57,366 nt of DNA from an uncultured Bacilli bacterium. Its GTDB lineage: Bacteria > Bacillota_I > Bacilli_A > RF39 > UBA660. Shown here one piece after another: positions 1 to 8,930 of the stretch (its first letter is position 1; each line of letters starts with the position of its first letter). The DNA lies in NCBI GenBank assembly GCA_944351765.1, contig CALVPR010000003.1, positions 1-57,366 on the forward strand, read 5' to 3'. Made by a program: the position numbers and the translations under genes. The notes under the pieces were generated by a model, which was not told the origin of the DNA, did not search any database, and saw only the letters and a program-made list of their open reading frames with translations.

Positions 1-76
1 ATTTGTCAATATTGTTTAAAGTATCAAAATTATTTATTAAATTTATTACCTTTTTTGTATTATTATCTAACAACAT
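1..76 (-). CDS. Unknown protein, N-terminal fragment (runs off the window)
   Basis: An ATG at 76 on the minus strand opens a frame that stays open to the window edge (25 codons). It is preceded by AAGAGG at a fitting distance. The visible N-terminus begins MLLDNNTKKVINLINNF and looks helical and soluble. It lies just downstream of the cut-off ABC ATPase on the same strand. Too little is visible to name a family. Confidence 0.5.
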   Translation of the reverse strand, partial: MLLDNNTKKVINLINNFDTLNNIDK

Positions 77-150
77 ATTTTACCTCTTTTCCTTTAATTA
101 TAAGGGTTATAAGTAACTTCGCTTAATTATTACCTGTGTCTATACTGTAT

Positions 151-579
151 TCATACTACTCTTTGTCTCATACCTCCAGATAAATTTTTAGGGTATTTAT
201 AAATAAAATCTTTAAGTCCATATAACTCTAATAATTTTATAACTCTTTCTTTTTTTTCTTTTGTTAAATTTTTTTCTATTTTTAATCCTATTAAACAATT
301 ATCTAAAATATTTAACCAAGGAAAAAGACAATCTTGTTGAAGCATATAACCTAATTTCTTTTTGCTTTGATTAGGATATATTATTTCACCACTACTTTTA
401 TCAATTAAACCAGACAAAATAGATAAAAGAGTAGATTTACCACATCCAGAAGGCCCTACTATGGCAATAAATTCTCCTTCATTAATATCTAAACTTATAT
501 TATCAATCGCAGTTATTTCACCACTTTTAGTAAAGTATTTCTTCTTTATATCTTTAATAGATAAAATTGTATTATTCAT
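151..579 (-). pseudogene. NitT/TauT-type ABC transporter ATPase, C-terminally truncated
   Basis: The 142 residues start as a normal ABC ATPase. Walker [10 protein letters not shown] is at residues 42-50, a Q-loop follows near residue 81, and the signature LSGGMRQR is at 133-140. A TGA then ends the frame two residues later, so Walker B, D-loop and H-loop are absent; family members are about 240-260 aa. The start overlaps the end of the substrate-binding protein gene by 8 nt, as in intact NitT/TauT (nitrate, sulfonate, thiamine-precursor) operons. No permease gene is visible. No remnant of the missing half can be recognised in 77-150, which suggests deletion rather than one frameshift. It is very unlikely to be a working ATPase alone. 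Confidence 0.8.
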
Positions 580-1570
580 AATCTTTAAAATACTCTGAAT
601 ATATTAAATCATTAAATGAAACTTTATTTTCAAGTTCACCAGCCGCAATTATAATATCTTGTATATGATTCCATTCGTTTTCATTAATAGTTATATTAGA
701 CTTCCATGCTTCTCCTTCTTTGTATCTTTCAATCATTTTTGTAATATCTTCAATATCAGTATCTGGGAAAAAGTCTATTATTGATTTAGCAATTTCCTCA
801 GAACTTTTTTCTTCAACAAATTTAAGACCTTTGTTAATTGCGTTAGAGAATCCTTTTATTATATTAGGGTTTTCTTCAATAAAACTTTTTTTAGCATTAT
901 ATGCTGTATATGGAACTACTCCTCCTAAATCACCAATATAAGCAACTACGTGACCATATCCTGCTTGTTCTACTGCAAGTGCATTAGGTTCAAATAGAGT
1001 AACAAAGTCTCCGGTTCCTCCAATAAAAGCTCCTTGCATTGCTGCAAAATCAATTGATGTATCTATTGTTAAATCAGTATTTGGATCTATACCATTTTCA
1101 CGAAGAGCCCATTCAAATGTCATTTCTGGCATACCGCCTTTTCTACCACCAATTACATATTTACCTTTTAAATCTTCTAAAGTAAAATTTTCATATTCTT
1201 CTCTAGCTACTAAAAAAGAACCATCTTTTTGTGTTAAACCTGCAAATGTTTGTAAATAATCTTTTTCTCCACCATTATATACATATATTGTAGCTTCTGT
1301 ACCACAAAAACCAATTTGAACGTCTCCTGATAACACTGCTGCAGTAACGGCATCAGCACCTGATGCTAAAATAAGTTCAATTTCAATACCTTCTTCTTCA
1401 AAAAATCCTTCACTAATTGCAACATATTGTGGTGCATAAAAAATACTATGTGTTACTTCTGCTAATGTTATTTTAGTTAATCCATTATCGTTTTTATCTT
1501 CTTTTCTAAAAATAAATATTCCAAAAACTATAATACCTAAGATTATTAAACTAATAATAATTTTTTTCAT
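572..1570 (-). CDS. ABC transporter substrate-binding protein, NMT1/THI5-like
   Basis: An extracytoplasmic binding protein of the NitT/TauT (SsuA/ThiY) family. An N-terminal hydrophobic anchor is followed by the typical opening ITLAEVTHSIFYAPQYVAIS, an EGFFEEEGIEIEL strand-helix and a GGRKGGMPEM hinge region. There is no lipobox cysteine, so it looks anchored by an uncleaved or ordinary signal sequence. The start is taken at 1570 because AAGGA then lies about 8 nt upstream; an ATG nine bases earlier abuts that site. The substrate cannot be told from sequence. The ATPase that follows is broken, so this importer may be non-functional or may borrow another ATPase. Confidence 0.85.
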   Translation of the reverse strand: MKKIIISLIILGIIVFGIFIFRKEDKNDNGLTKITLAEVTHSIFYAPQYVAISEGFFEEEGIEIELILASGADAVTAAVLSGDVQIGFCGTEATIYVYNGGEKDYLQTFAGLTQKDGSFLVAREEYENFTLEDLKGKYVIGGRKGGMPEMTFEWALRENGIDPNTDLTIDTSIDFAAMQGAFIGGTGDFVTLFEPNALAVEQAGYGHVVAYIGDLGGVVPYTAYNAKKSFIEENPNIIKGFSNAINKGLKFVEEKSSEEIAKSIIDFFPDTDIEDITKMIERYKEGEAWKSNITINENEWNHIQDIIIAAGELENKVSFNDLIYSEYFKDYE

Positions 1571-1594
1571 ATATTCCATCCTTTCATACAGTGT

Positions 1595-1623
1595 ATTATA
1601 TTCTTTTATAGTTATTTTGTTAA
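1595..1623 (-). promoter_or_regulatory. Sigma-A promoter of the ABC importer
   Basis: On the minus strand TTAACA (1623-1618), a 17-nt spacer and TATAAT (1600-1595) lie about 25 nt before the substrate-binding protein start. Confidence 0.6.
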
Positions 1624-1663
1624 AAGTAACTTACATTCAATTAATATCATATATATATAAATA

Positions 1664-1692
1664 TTGTAAAATAAATTAATCAAATGTATAAT
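1664..1692 (+). promoter_or_regulatory. Sigma-A promoter of the VanR-like regulator
   Basis: TTGTAA (1664-1669), a 17-nt spacer and TATAAT (1687-1692) lie 20 nt before the ATG, with GAAGGTGA as ribosome-binding site. It is divergent from the ABC promoter. Confidence 0.6.
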
Positions 1693-1711
1693 TGATGTGA
1701 GAAGGTGACTT

Positions 1712-2404
1712 ATGAATATTTTAGTTATAGATGATGAAAAAGAAATTGCAGATTTAATAGAAATATATTTAAAAAATGAAAATTATAATGTTTATAAATA
1801 TTATTCTAGTGAAAATATAATGAATGATTTAGAAAACATAAAAATAGATTTAGCAATATTAGATATTATGATGCTTGGTGTTGATGGATTTTCATTATGT
1901 GAAGAAATAAGAAAAAAATATAATTTTCCAATAATATTTGTAACTGCTAAAGTAGAGAATATTGATAAAATAAATGGGTTTGCAATTGGAGCAGATGATT
2001 ATGTTACTAAACCATTTGAACCATTAGAATTAGTGGCAAGAGTAAAAGCGCAAATTAGAAGATATAAAAATTATAATAAGGTAGAAGAAAATGAAGAAGT
2101 AATTGATTTTCGAAATATTGTAATAAATAATAATAGTCATGAATTTTACTTTAAAGATAAAAAGATATTACTTACTCCAATTGAGTTTTCTATTATGTGG
2201 TATTTATGTAAAAATAGGGGAACTACAGTGAAAACTGAAGATTTATTTATGGAAGTATGGAAAGAAAAATATTACGAAAAAGATAACAATACAATTATGG
2301 TACATATTAGACATTTAAGAGAAAAAATGAATGATATAGGAAGAGAACCTAAATATATAAAAACAATATGGGGAGTGGGGTATAAAATTGAAAACGAAAA
2401 TTAA
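1712..2404 (+). CDS. OmpR/PhoB-family response regulator, VanR-like
   Basis: A 230-aa cytoplasmic DNA-binding regulator. The receiver domain spans about 1-115, with the acidic pair D7/D8, phosphoacceptor D51, T78 and K100 in YVTKPF. A winged-helix Trans_reg_C domain follows (about 130-228) and ends in the usual IKTIWGVGYKIE. The kinase gene behind it overlaps by 17 nt, so the two form a two-component pair. Sequence style and partner resemble VanR/VanS regulators of cell-wall functions. No van resistance genes are nearby, so vancomycin resistance is not implied. Likely targets are the adjacent secreted peptidase and nuclease, but that is inference. Confidence 0.9.
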   Translation: MNILVIDDEKEIADLIEIYLKNENYNVYKYYSSENIMNDLENIKIDLAILDIMMLGVDGFSLCEEIRKKYNFPIIFVTAKVENIDKINGFAIGADDYVTKPFEPLELVARVKAQIRRYKNYNKVEENEEVIDFRNIVINNNSHEFYFKDKKILLTPIEFSIMWYLCKNRGTTVKTEDLFMEVWKEKYYEKDNNTIMVHIRHLREKMNDIGREPKYIKTIWGVGYKIENEN

Positions 2405-3482
2405 ATATGGAAAAAAATTAACTAATAAATTTATAAAAAGAATATTTTTATGGACTTCTATCTATACTTTTATTTTTATAATATTATGGCTTTTATGTAG
2501 AAGCATATGTTCTAATGTTATTTGGTATGAAGGTGATTTCTTTTATCATATATTAAGAAATATCGGATATAGTTTTACAACATTATTAATAATATGGTTA
2601 ATAGGGTTTTTAATAATAGTTATAATATGTTTGTATAAAACATTATCATATGTTGATTCAATAGTAGATGCTAGTGCACTTTTAATAAGTGATAAAGAAG
2701 AAGATATAGTACTTCCAGAAGATTTATTAGATGTTGAAAAAAGAATGAATCAAATAAAAAAACAGGCAAGAAAAAATTTGAAATTAGCTCAAGAAAATGA
2801 ACAAAAGAAAAATGATTTAATTGTATATTTAGCTCACGATATAAAGACACCTTTAACTTCTATGATTGGATACTTATCTTTACTTAATGAGGTTGACGAT
2901 ATGCCTTTAAAGCAAAGGGAAAAATACATAAATATTGCTTTAGAAAAGTCATATCGTTTAGAAGATTTAATTAATGAATTATTTGATATATCAAGATTTA
3001 ATGCTGAAACGATTATTTTATCTAAAGAAGAATTAAATTTAACTATGATGTTAGAACAAATAGTCGATGATTTTTATCCTATATTAAAGGAAAATAATAA
3101 AGAAATAATTATTAAAAGTGATGATAAGATAATTATATATGCAGATTCTGATAAGATTGCTAGAGTATTTGGTAATATTATAAAAAACGCTATTAATTAT
3201 AGTATTAATAATGACAAAATAGAAATAGAAGTAAAAAAAGATAATGAAAATGTTATAGTTAAAGTAAAAAATAAAGGTACTAAAATACCGGAAGAAAAAT
3301 TAAAAAGAATTTTTGAAAAATTTTATAGAGCTGATTCTTCAAGAACAAGTAAGACTGGTGGTAGTGGATTAGGACTTGCTATTGCAAAAGAAATAGTAGA
3401 ATTACATAAAGGAAAAATAATTGCAACAAGCAATGACTTTGAAACAGTATTTGAAGTAGTTTTACCTTTATATAAAAATTAA
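2388..3482 (+). CDS. Sensor histidine kinase, VanS-like
   Basis: A 364-aa membrane kinase with two transmembrane helices (about 20-40 and 62-82) and a very short extracellular loop. The HisKA box HDIKTPLTSMIGYL has phospho-acceptor H150, and the HATPase carries an N-box in NIIKNAINYS and GGSGLGLAIAKEIV. The call uses a TTG start: GGAGTGGGG sits 7-8 nt upstream, inside the end of the regulator gene. With so small a loop, the signal is probably sensed in or at the membrane. It partners the overlapping response regulator. Confidence 0.88.
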   Translation: MKTKIKYGKKLTNKFIKRIFLWTSIYTFIFIILWLLCRSICSNVIWYEGDFFYHILRNIGYSFTTLLIIWLIGFLIIVIICLYKTLSYVDSIVDASALLISDKEEDIVLPEDLLDVEKRMNQIKKQARKNLKLAQENEQKKNDLIVYLAHDIKTPLTSMIGYLSLLNEVDDMPLKQREKYINIALEKSYRLEDLINELFDISRFNAETIILSKEELNLTMMLEQIVDDFYPILKENNKEIIIKSDDKIIIYADSDKIARVFGNIIKNAINYSINNDKIEIEVKKDNENVIVKVKNKGTKIPEEKLKRIFEKFYRADSSRTSKTGGSGLGLAIAKEIVELHKGKIIATSNDFETVFEVVLPLYKN

Positions 3483-3523
3483 GAAAATCTTAAGGAATTT
3501 ATAAGAAAAAATTAAAGAAAAAG

Positions 3524-3572
3524 TAATTATTAATTGATACAATTTGTATGTAATTAATAATTATTTTTTTTA
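3524..3572 (+). terminator. Rho-independent terminator after the VanRS pair
   Basis: A twelve-base stem (TAATTATTAATT, with its complement at 3552-3563) encloses an inner ATACAA/TTGTAT pairing. A run of eight T follows. Confidence 0.6.
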
Positions 3573-3590
3573 GAAAGAATTGGTGATAAT

Positions 3591-4436
3591 ATGAAAAAAA
3601 GAAAAATGAAGAATAGTATTAAAGTACTGTTAGTAATATTAATAATAATATTTTTAGCTAATTTTATAAGTAGTAATAGTTATCTTATTTATAGAGGAAT
3701 ATACAAAATATTAAATAATAATACAATAAATGAAAATATAATTACAACAGAAGACACAAAAGATATATTAAAGGAAATGGCTAAAAGTGATAGTAGAATA
3801 AATAAAATATTGGAAAATTATGATGAATATCCAGAAGTTCTTTTAGAAATGTTATCTAGAAATAGTGATATGACTGATTATGTAGTTAATTATTTAGATA
3901 AAAAGGGAACTGTAACTACTGATAATATTGGCAAAGTTAAGAAAGGGGAATTTCCATTACTTTTGCAATATGATACAAGATGGGGATATGGAAAGTATGG
4001 AGATAGCGTAATAGCTATTAGTGGTTGCGGACCTACAGTAATATCTATGGTAATAGCAGGTTTAACTGGTGATAATTCTATTACCCCTTATGATGTTGCA
4101 AAATATTCTGAAGAAAATGGATATTATGATCTATTAGCAGGGACAAGTTGGAGTTTGTTTAGAGAGGGTGTTTTAGAATATGGGATAAAAGGAACTACTA
4201 TTTCATTATCTAAAAGTATTATGATAAGTGAATTAGAAAATGGACATCCAATTGTTTGTAGTATGCGAAAAGGAGATTTTACTACCACAGGTCATATTAT
4301 ATTGATAACAGGAGTTAAAGATGGAAAGTTTATAATTAATGATCCAAATAGTAAAGAGAGAAGTCAAAAGTTATGGGATTATGTAACACTAGAACCACAA
4401 ATTAGAAATTTATGGTCATTTGAAAAAATAAGTTAA
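3591..4436 (+). CDS. Secreted/anchored C39-like cysteine peptidase
   Basis: A 281-aa protein with a basic start, one hydrophobic segment (about 10-30) and an extracellular C-terminal Peptidase_C39_2 papain-like domain. The catalytic cysteine is C146 in GCGPT; H235 in TTTGHIILITG and D251 in FIINDPN complete the expected triad. Family members act outside the cell, but substrates are mostly unknown. GGTGAT lies 4 nt before the ATG. It follows the VanRS-like pair and precedes a secreted nuclease, so an envelope or scavenging role is plausible. Exact substrate unknown. Confidence 0.75.
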   Translation: MKKRKMKNSIKVLLVILIIIFLANFISSNSYLIYRGIYKILNNNTINENIITTEDTKDILKEMAKSDSRINKILENYDEYPEVLLEMLSRNSDMTDYVVNYLDKKGTVTTDNIGKVKKGEFPLLLQYDTRWGYGKYGDSVIAISGCGPTVISMVIAGLTGDNSITPYDVAKYSEENGYYDLLAGTSWSLFREGVLEYGIKGTTISLSKSIMISELENGHPIVCSMRKGDFTTTGHIILITGVKDGKFIINDPNSKERSQKLWDYVTLEPQIRNLWSFEKIS

Positions 4437-4510
4437 GTACTGTGTATAATGAATTTTAATTTTACTCAAATAATAAAAACTATGATAAAATAGTATAGAG
4501 GATGTTAGAT

Positions 4511-5242
4511 ATGAGTAGAAGGAAAAGCAAAAATAAAAAGAAACAATTTATGTTTTCTATATTGATAGTATTAGTGGCTATAGGAACATATTATAAAGAT
4601 GAAATTCAAGAGTATATACAAATAAGTAAAACTTATGCGATAGAATCCTATGATATGAGTAATATTCCACAGTACAGTGGAAACTCTTATGTTGTATTAA
4701 ATAATAATAAACCTAATTTTACCGATGAAGACTATTTAAAGGGTAGTTTTGAAGAATATAGTGAACTTGATACTTTAGGAAGATGCGGAGTTGCGTATGC
4801 AAACGTTAGTGTTGATACTATGCCAACTGAAGAAAGAGGAAGTATAGGACAAATAAAACCTTCAGGATGGCATACTGTTAAATATGATATTGTAAATGGT
4901 AAATATTTATATAATAGATGTCATTTAATTGGATATCAACTAACGGGAGAAAATGCTAATCCTAAAAATTTGATTACTTGTACAAGAAGTATGAATACTG
5001 AAGGAATGTTAGAGTTTGAAAATCAAGTAGCGGATTATATAAAAGAAACAAATAATCATGTTTTATATAGAGTTACTCCAATATTTGAAGAAAATAATTT
5101 AGTAGCTAGTGGTGTTCAAATAGAGGCTAGTTCTGTTGAAGATAAATGTGAGGATATATGCCTTAATGTATATGTATATAATGTACAAGATGGAATAGAA
5201 ATAAATTATTCGAATGGAGATAGTCATTTAATAGATAAATAA
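4511..5242 (+). CDS. Secreted DNA/RNA non-specific endonuclease (EndA/NucA family)
   Basis: A 243-aa nuclease with an N-terminal signal anchor (basic stretch, then a hydrophobic helix near residues 13-26). The beta-beta-alpha-metal active site reads YNRCHLIGYQLTG, the common streptococcal-type variant of the DRGH motif, with general base H138. The downstream metal-binding asparagine region is NPKNLITCTRSMN. The start is placed at 4511 because AGAGG lies 9 nt upstream; an in-frame ATG at 4502 overlaps that site. It probably degrades extracellular DNA for nucleotides or processes DNA for uptake. Confidence 0.85.
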   Translation: MSRRKSKNKKKQFMFSILIVLVAIGTYYKDEIQEYIQISKTYAIESYDMSNIPQYSGNSYVVLNNNKPNFTDEDYLKGSFEEYSELDTLGRCGVAYANVSVDTMPTEERGSIGQIKPSGWHTVKYDIVNGKYLYNRCHLIGYQLTGENANPKNLITCTRSMNTEGMLEFENQVADYIKETNNHVLYRVTPIFEENNLVASGVQIEASSVEDKCEDICLNVYVYNVQDGIEINYSNGDSHLIDK

Positions 5243-5254
5243 TAATAATTATGG

Positions 5255-5272
5255 AGTACCAAAATTGGTACT
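5255..5272 (+). terminator. Hairpin after the nuclease gene
   Basis: AGTACCA and TGGTACT pair around a four-base loop, followed by TATTTTA. The T-tract is weak, so this is a probable terminator only. Confidence 0.5.
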
Positions 5273-5400
5273 TATTTTACTTTAATAATATGAGTCATTA
5301 AATTTAAAAAGTAAAATTTAAAATTAATTATTATTTTTTTTAATCTAATAAATTATTTGTGATATAATGTATTTATACTAATAATATAGGAGGTTATTTT

Positions 5401-6120
5401 ATGAAAAAAATATTTTTAATATTGGTATGTGTATTTTTATTAACAGGATGCGGAAAAAATGATGATGAACTTGTAATGGTTACTGAAGCAGGTTTTGCAC
5501 CATATGAATATTATGAAGGCGGCAAAATAGTAGGAGTAGATATTGATATTGCTAATGAAATTGCTAAAGAATTAGGAAAAAAATTAGTAGTAAAAGATAT
5601 CGCCTTTGATTCAATAGTCAATGAAGTAAAAAGTGGAAAAGCAGATTTTGCTGCGGCTGGCATTAGTTATTCGGAAGAAAGAGCTAAAGAAGTTGATTTT
5701 TCAATTAATTATGCAACATCAAAACAGGTTGTTATTGTAAATGAAAACAGTGATATAAAAGATCCTAGTGAAATAAGCAATAAAAAAATAGCTGTTCAAC
5801 TTGGAAGTATTGCTGATACATATGTTACTAAGGAATATCAGGATGCTACTATAACTCGTCAAAAGAAATATCTTGCTGCTATTCAAGATTTGAAAACTAA
5901 TAAAGTTGATTGCGTTGTTATGGATGAACTTCCTGCAAAAGAAATATTAAAAGAAAATTCAGGATTAAAGATACTTGATAAGGAACTTACGCAAGACAAA
6001 TATGGAATGATTGTTAAAAAAGGAAATAAAGAACTACTAGATAGCATTAATAAAGTATTAAATAGATTAATTTCTGAAGGTAAAATATCAGAATATGTAA
6101 TAAAACATACAGGAGAATAG
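5401..6120 (+). CDS. Polar amino-acid ABC transporter, substrate-binding lipoprotein
   Basis: A 239-aa class-3 solute-binding protein (SBP_bac_3). The lipobox LLTGC puts the lipidated cysteine at residue 17. The mature part has the family opening EAGFAPYEYYEGGKIVGVDI and the signature AAAGISYSEERAKEVDFS. A strong AGGAGG precedes the ATG and a TATAAT lies at 5363-5368. It heads a three-gene importer operon. The arginine deiminase genes follow on the same strand, so arginine (or arginine/ornithine) is the most likely ligand; that is inferred from context. Confidence 0.92.
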   Translation: MKKIFLILVCVFLLTGCGKNDDELVMVTEAGFAPYEYYEGGKIVGVDIDIANEIAKELGKKLVVKDIAFDSIVNEVKSGKADFAAAGISYSEERAKEVDFSINYATSKQVVIVNENSDIKDPSEISNKKIAVQLGSIADTYVTKEYQDATITRQKKYLAAIQDLKTNKVDCVVMDELPAKEILKENSGLKILDKELTQDKYGMIVKKGNKELLDSINKVLNRLISEGKISEYVIKHTGE

Positions 6121-6129
6121 AGGTAAAAC

Positions 6130-6861
6130 ATGGAAGTATTGTTTAATGTATGGGGGGGAATTGTTAAATTTTTTCAAAGTATATGGGACAATTTTTATCA
6201 AACGATTATTTATGATAATAGATATTTGTACATATTAGAAGGATTATTTAACACGCTAATTATTGCTCTTTTTGCAGTAATTATTGGTATTGTTATTGGA
6301 GTGTTAATTGCTCTTATTAGAAATAATTATGATAGAAATAATAAGTTTAAATTGTTAAATAAAATATCAACTTTATATGTAAATATTATAAGAGGTACTC
6401 CACAAATATTACAACTTATGATTATTTATTATATAATTTTTAAAAGTGTAGATATAAATATTGTTATTGTAGGTATTATTGCTTTTGGTATAAATTCGGG
6501 AGCGTATGTTTCGGAGATTATTAGAGCGGGTATAGAATCTATTGATAATGGCCAAATAGAAGCAGGATATTCGTTGGGACTTAATTATTCTAAAGTAATG
6601 AGATATATAATTCTTCCACAAGCAATAAAAAATATATTACCAGCATTAGGTAATGAATTTATTACTTTACTTAAGGATACTTCTGTAGGTGCTTATATTG
6701 GTATTGTTGAATTAACTAAAGCATCAGATATAATTGCTTCTAGAACATATGATTACTTTTTTCCACTTATAATTGTTGCGATAATTTATTTAATTTTAAC
6801 AATTGGATTATCAAAATTAATAAGTATGATGGAAAGGAAGTTAAGTAATGATTACTGTTAA
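6130..6861 (+). CDS. Polar amino-acid ABC transporter permease (HisM/GlnP type)
   Basis: A 243-aa inner-membrane permease with about five helices. It carries the type-3 signature [14 protein letters not shown] and the EAA loop [20 protein letters not shown] that docks the ATPase. It starts 10 nt after the binding protein and overlaps the ATPase gene by 14 nt. It forms the channel of the presumed arginine importer, probably as a homodimer because only one permease gene is present. Confidence 0.93.
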   Translation: MEVLFNVWGGIVKFFQSIWDNFYQTIIYDNRYLYILEGLFNTLIIALFAVIIGIVIGVLIALIRNNYDRNNKFKLLNKISTLYVNIIRGTPQILQLMIIYYIIFKSVDINIVIVGIIAFGINSGAYVSEIIRAGIESIDNGQIEAGYSLGLNYSKVMRYIILPQAIKNILPALGNEFITLLKDTSVGAYIGIVELTKASDIIASRTYDYFFPLIIVAIIYLILTIGLSKLISMMERKLSNDYC

Positions 6862-7570
6862 AAATTTAAGAAAAAAATATGGAAGTAAGGTTGTTTTAAA
6901 AGGGATTAATTTGAACGTTGAAAAAGGTGAATGTGTAGTAATTATTGGCCCTTCTGGGTGTGGTAAATCAACTTTGCTTAGATGTATAAATGGAATAGAA
7001 AAAGTAACTAGTGGTAAAGTAATATTTGAGGATAAAGATATAAATAATCCCAAAGTAGATATCAATAAAATAAGAGAAAAAATGGGAATGGTTTTTCAAC
7101 AATTTAATTTATTCCCTCATTTAACAGTAAAAGAAAATATAGTATTAGCTCCTATAAAATTAAAGTTAATGAGTAAAGAAGATGCTAATAAAAAAGCTCT
7201 AGAATTATTAGAGTTAATTGATTTGAAAGATAAAGTTGATATGTATCCCAGTCAATTATCTGGTGGACAAAAGCAAAGAATTGCTATAGCAAGATCTTTA
7301 ATTATGAATCCTGATGTAATGTTATTTGATGAGCCCACTAGTGCGCTTGATCCCGAAATGGTAGATGAAGTAAGTAATTTAATGAAAGATTTAGCAAAAC
7401 AAGGAATGACGATGATTGTTGTTACTCATGAAATGAGTTTTGTTAAAGAATGTGCAACTAGAGTAATATTTATGGAAAATGGGAACATTATAGAAGAAGG
7501 GACAGTAAAAGAAATATTTGAAAATCCTAAATCAGATAGACTAAAAGAATTTTTATCAAAAGTTAAATAA
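6848..7570 (+). CDS. Polar amino-acid ABC transporter ATPase (GlnQ/ArtM type)
   Basis: A 240-aa ATPase. Visible motifs are Walker [11 protein letters not shown]-loop [12 protein letters not shown], signature LSGGQKQR, Walker [14 protein letters not shown] and the H-loop [11 protein letters not shown]. All are intact, unlike the truncated ATPase at the left edge. It overlaps the permease gene and closes the importer operon, 109 nt before arcA. It energises uptake of a polar amino acid, likely arginine. Confidence 0.95.
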   Translation: MITVKNLRKKYGSKVVLKGINLNVEKGECVVIIGPSGCGKSTLLRCINGIEKVTSGKVIFEDKDINNPKVDINKIREKMGMVFQQFNLFPHLTVKENIVLAPIKLKLMSKEDANKKALELLELIDLKDKVDMYPSQLSGGQKQRIAIARSLIMNPDVMLFDEPTSALDPEMVDEVSNLMKDLAKQGMTMIVVTHEMSFVKECATRVIFMENGNIIEEGTVKEIFENPKSDRLKEFLSKVK

Positions 7571-7597
7571 AATATGTCAATTAAATAAGTAAAAATA

Positions 7598-7633
7598 TAA
7601 AATAAATATTTTATTTTAAAAGTGTGTTATAAT
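7598..7633 (+). promoter_or_regulatory. arcA promoter with overlapping perfect inverted repeat
   Basis: TAAAATAA-N5-TTATTTTA (7598-7618) is a perfect 8-5-8 inverted repeat. It covers the -35 region of an extended -10 promoter, TGT-TATAAT (7625-7633). The -35 itself is poor, which suggests regulated expression. Which regulator binds is unknown; the repeat lacks the classic ArgR TGAAT core. Confidence 0.45.
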
Positions 7634-7679
7634 TAATTTATAGTAGTAGATAATAATGTTACTACAAAAGGAGGAAAAG

Positions 7680-8921
7680 ATGAGTGTAATTAATGTAACT
7701 AGTGAAATTAAACCACTAAAAGAAGTCTTGGTACATAGGCCAGGAAAGGAATTATTAAATTTAACTCCTGATACGCTACAAAGACTATTATTTGATGATA
7801 TTCCATTTTTGAAAGTAGCGCAAGCAGAACATGATGAGTTTGTTCAAATACTTAGAGATAATGGAATAAAGGTATTTTATTTGGAAGATTTAATGGCTGA
7901 AACATTAGATGCAAATCCAAAAGTAAAAGAAAAATTTTTAAAACAATTTATTAAAGAAGCAGGTGTAACGACCCCCAAATATCGTGATTTATTATTTGAA
8001 TATTTAATGAGTTTTGATGATAATAAAGAGTTTGTTTTAAAAACTATGGAAGGTATTCAAATAAGTGAGCTAGATAGAGATAAAAGGGTTATGGAAAAAT
8101 CTTTAGTAGATTTAGTTACTGAAGAAACTTCATTTATTGCAGAACCTATGCCTAACTTGTATTTTACGAGGGATCCTTTTGCCAGTATTGGAAGTGGTAT
8201 CAGTTTAAATAAAATGTACTCTGTTACCAGATCTAGAGAGACAATCTATGCGGAATATATCTTTAATTATCATCCTAAATTTAAAGGTCAGGTTGAAAAA
8301 TATTTTGATAGATATAATGATTGTCATATTGAAGGTGGAGATGTATTAAATCTAAATGACCATGTTCTTGCAATTGGTATTTCACAAAGAACTGAAGCTG
8401 CTGCAATTGATTTAATAGCAAAGAATATATTTAAGAATCCTAATTGTAAGATAGATACAATTTTAGCTTTTAATATTCCAAATTCTCGTGCGTTTATGCA
8501 TTTGGATACAGTATTTACTCAAATTGACGTAGATAAATTTACTTATCATCCAGGGATTATGGATACACTTCAAGTATTTGAAATTACTGAAGGAGATGAT
8601 CCTGATAGTGATGAAGACTTAAATGTTAAAGAAATAAATGATTCTCTTGAAAATATATTAGAGACTTATTTAGGAAGAGAAATTACATTAATTCCTTGTG
8701 CTGGAGGAGATAAAATTTCAGCAGAAAGAGAACAATGGAATGATGGTACTAATACTTTATGTATCGCTCCAGGAACTGTAGTAGTGTATAATAGAAATAA
8801 TATCACTAATGAAATATTAAGAGAGCATGGTATTAAAGTGTTAGAAATGAGCAGTGCAGAACTATCACGTGGTAGAGGTGGCCCAAGATGTATGAGTATG
8901 CCACTTGTAAGAGAAGATTAG
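7680..8921 (+). CDS. arcA: Arginine deiminase
   Basis: Hydrolyses arginine to citrulline and ammonia, the first step of the arginine deiminase (ADI) energy pathway, in the cytoplasm. The 413-aa protein shows LKEVLVHRPGKE near the start, NLYFTRDPFASIG, the catalytic HIEGGDVL segment and the C-terminal nucleophile C404 in GPRCMSMPL. The start at 7680 has AAAGGAGGAAAAG directly upstream; an earlier in-frame ATG at 7656 lies before this site. It leads arcA-arcB-arcC-arcD-like. Confidence 0.97.
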   Translation: MSVINVTSEIKPLKEVLVHRPGKELLNLTPDTLQRLLFDDIPFLKVAQAEHDEFVQILRDNGIKVFYLEDLMAETLDANPKVKEKFLKQFIKEAGVTTPKYRDLLFEYLMSFDDNKEFVLKTMEGIQISELDRDKRVMEKSLVDLVTEETSFIAEPMPNLYFTRDPFASIGSGISLNKMYSVTRSRETIYAEYIFNYHPKFKGQVEKYFDRYNDCHIEGGDVLNLNDHVLAIGISQRTEAAAIDLIAKNIFKNPNCKIDTILAFNIPNSRAFMHLDTVFTQIDVDKFTYHPGIMDTLQVFEITEGDDPDSDEDLNVKEINDSLENILETYLGREITLIPCAGGDKISAEREQWNDGTNTLCIAPGTVVVYNRNNITNEILREHGIKVLEMSSAELSRGRGGPRCMSMPLVRED

Positions 8922-8930
8922 GAGGCTATT

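Noticed and set aside
1712..3482. Vancomycin resistance locus
   Set aside because: Only the regulator pair resembles VanRS; no D-Ala-D-Lac/Ser ligase, VanX or VanY homologue is present in the window.
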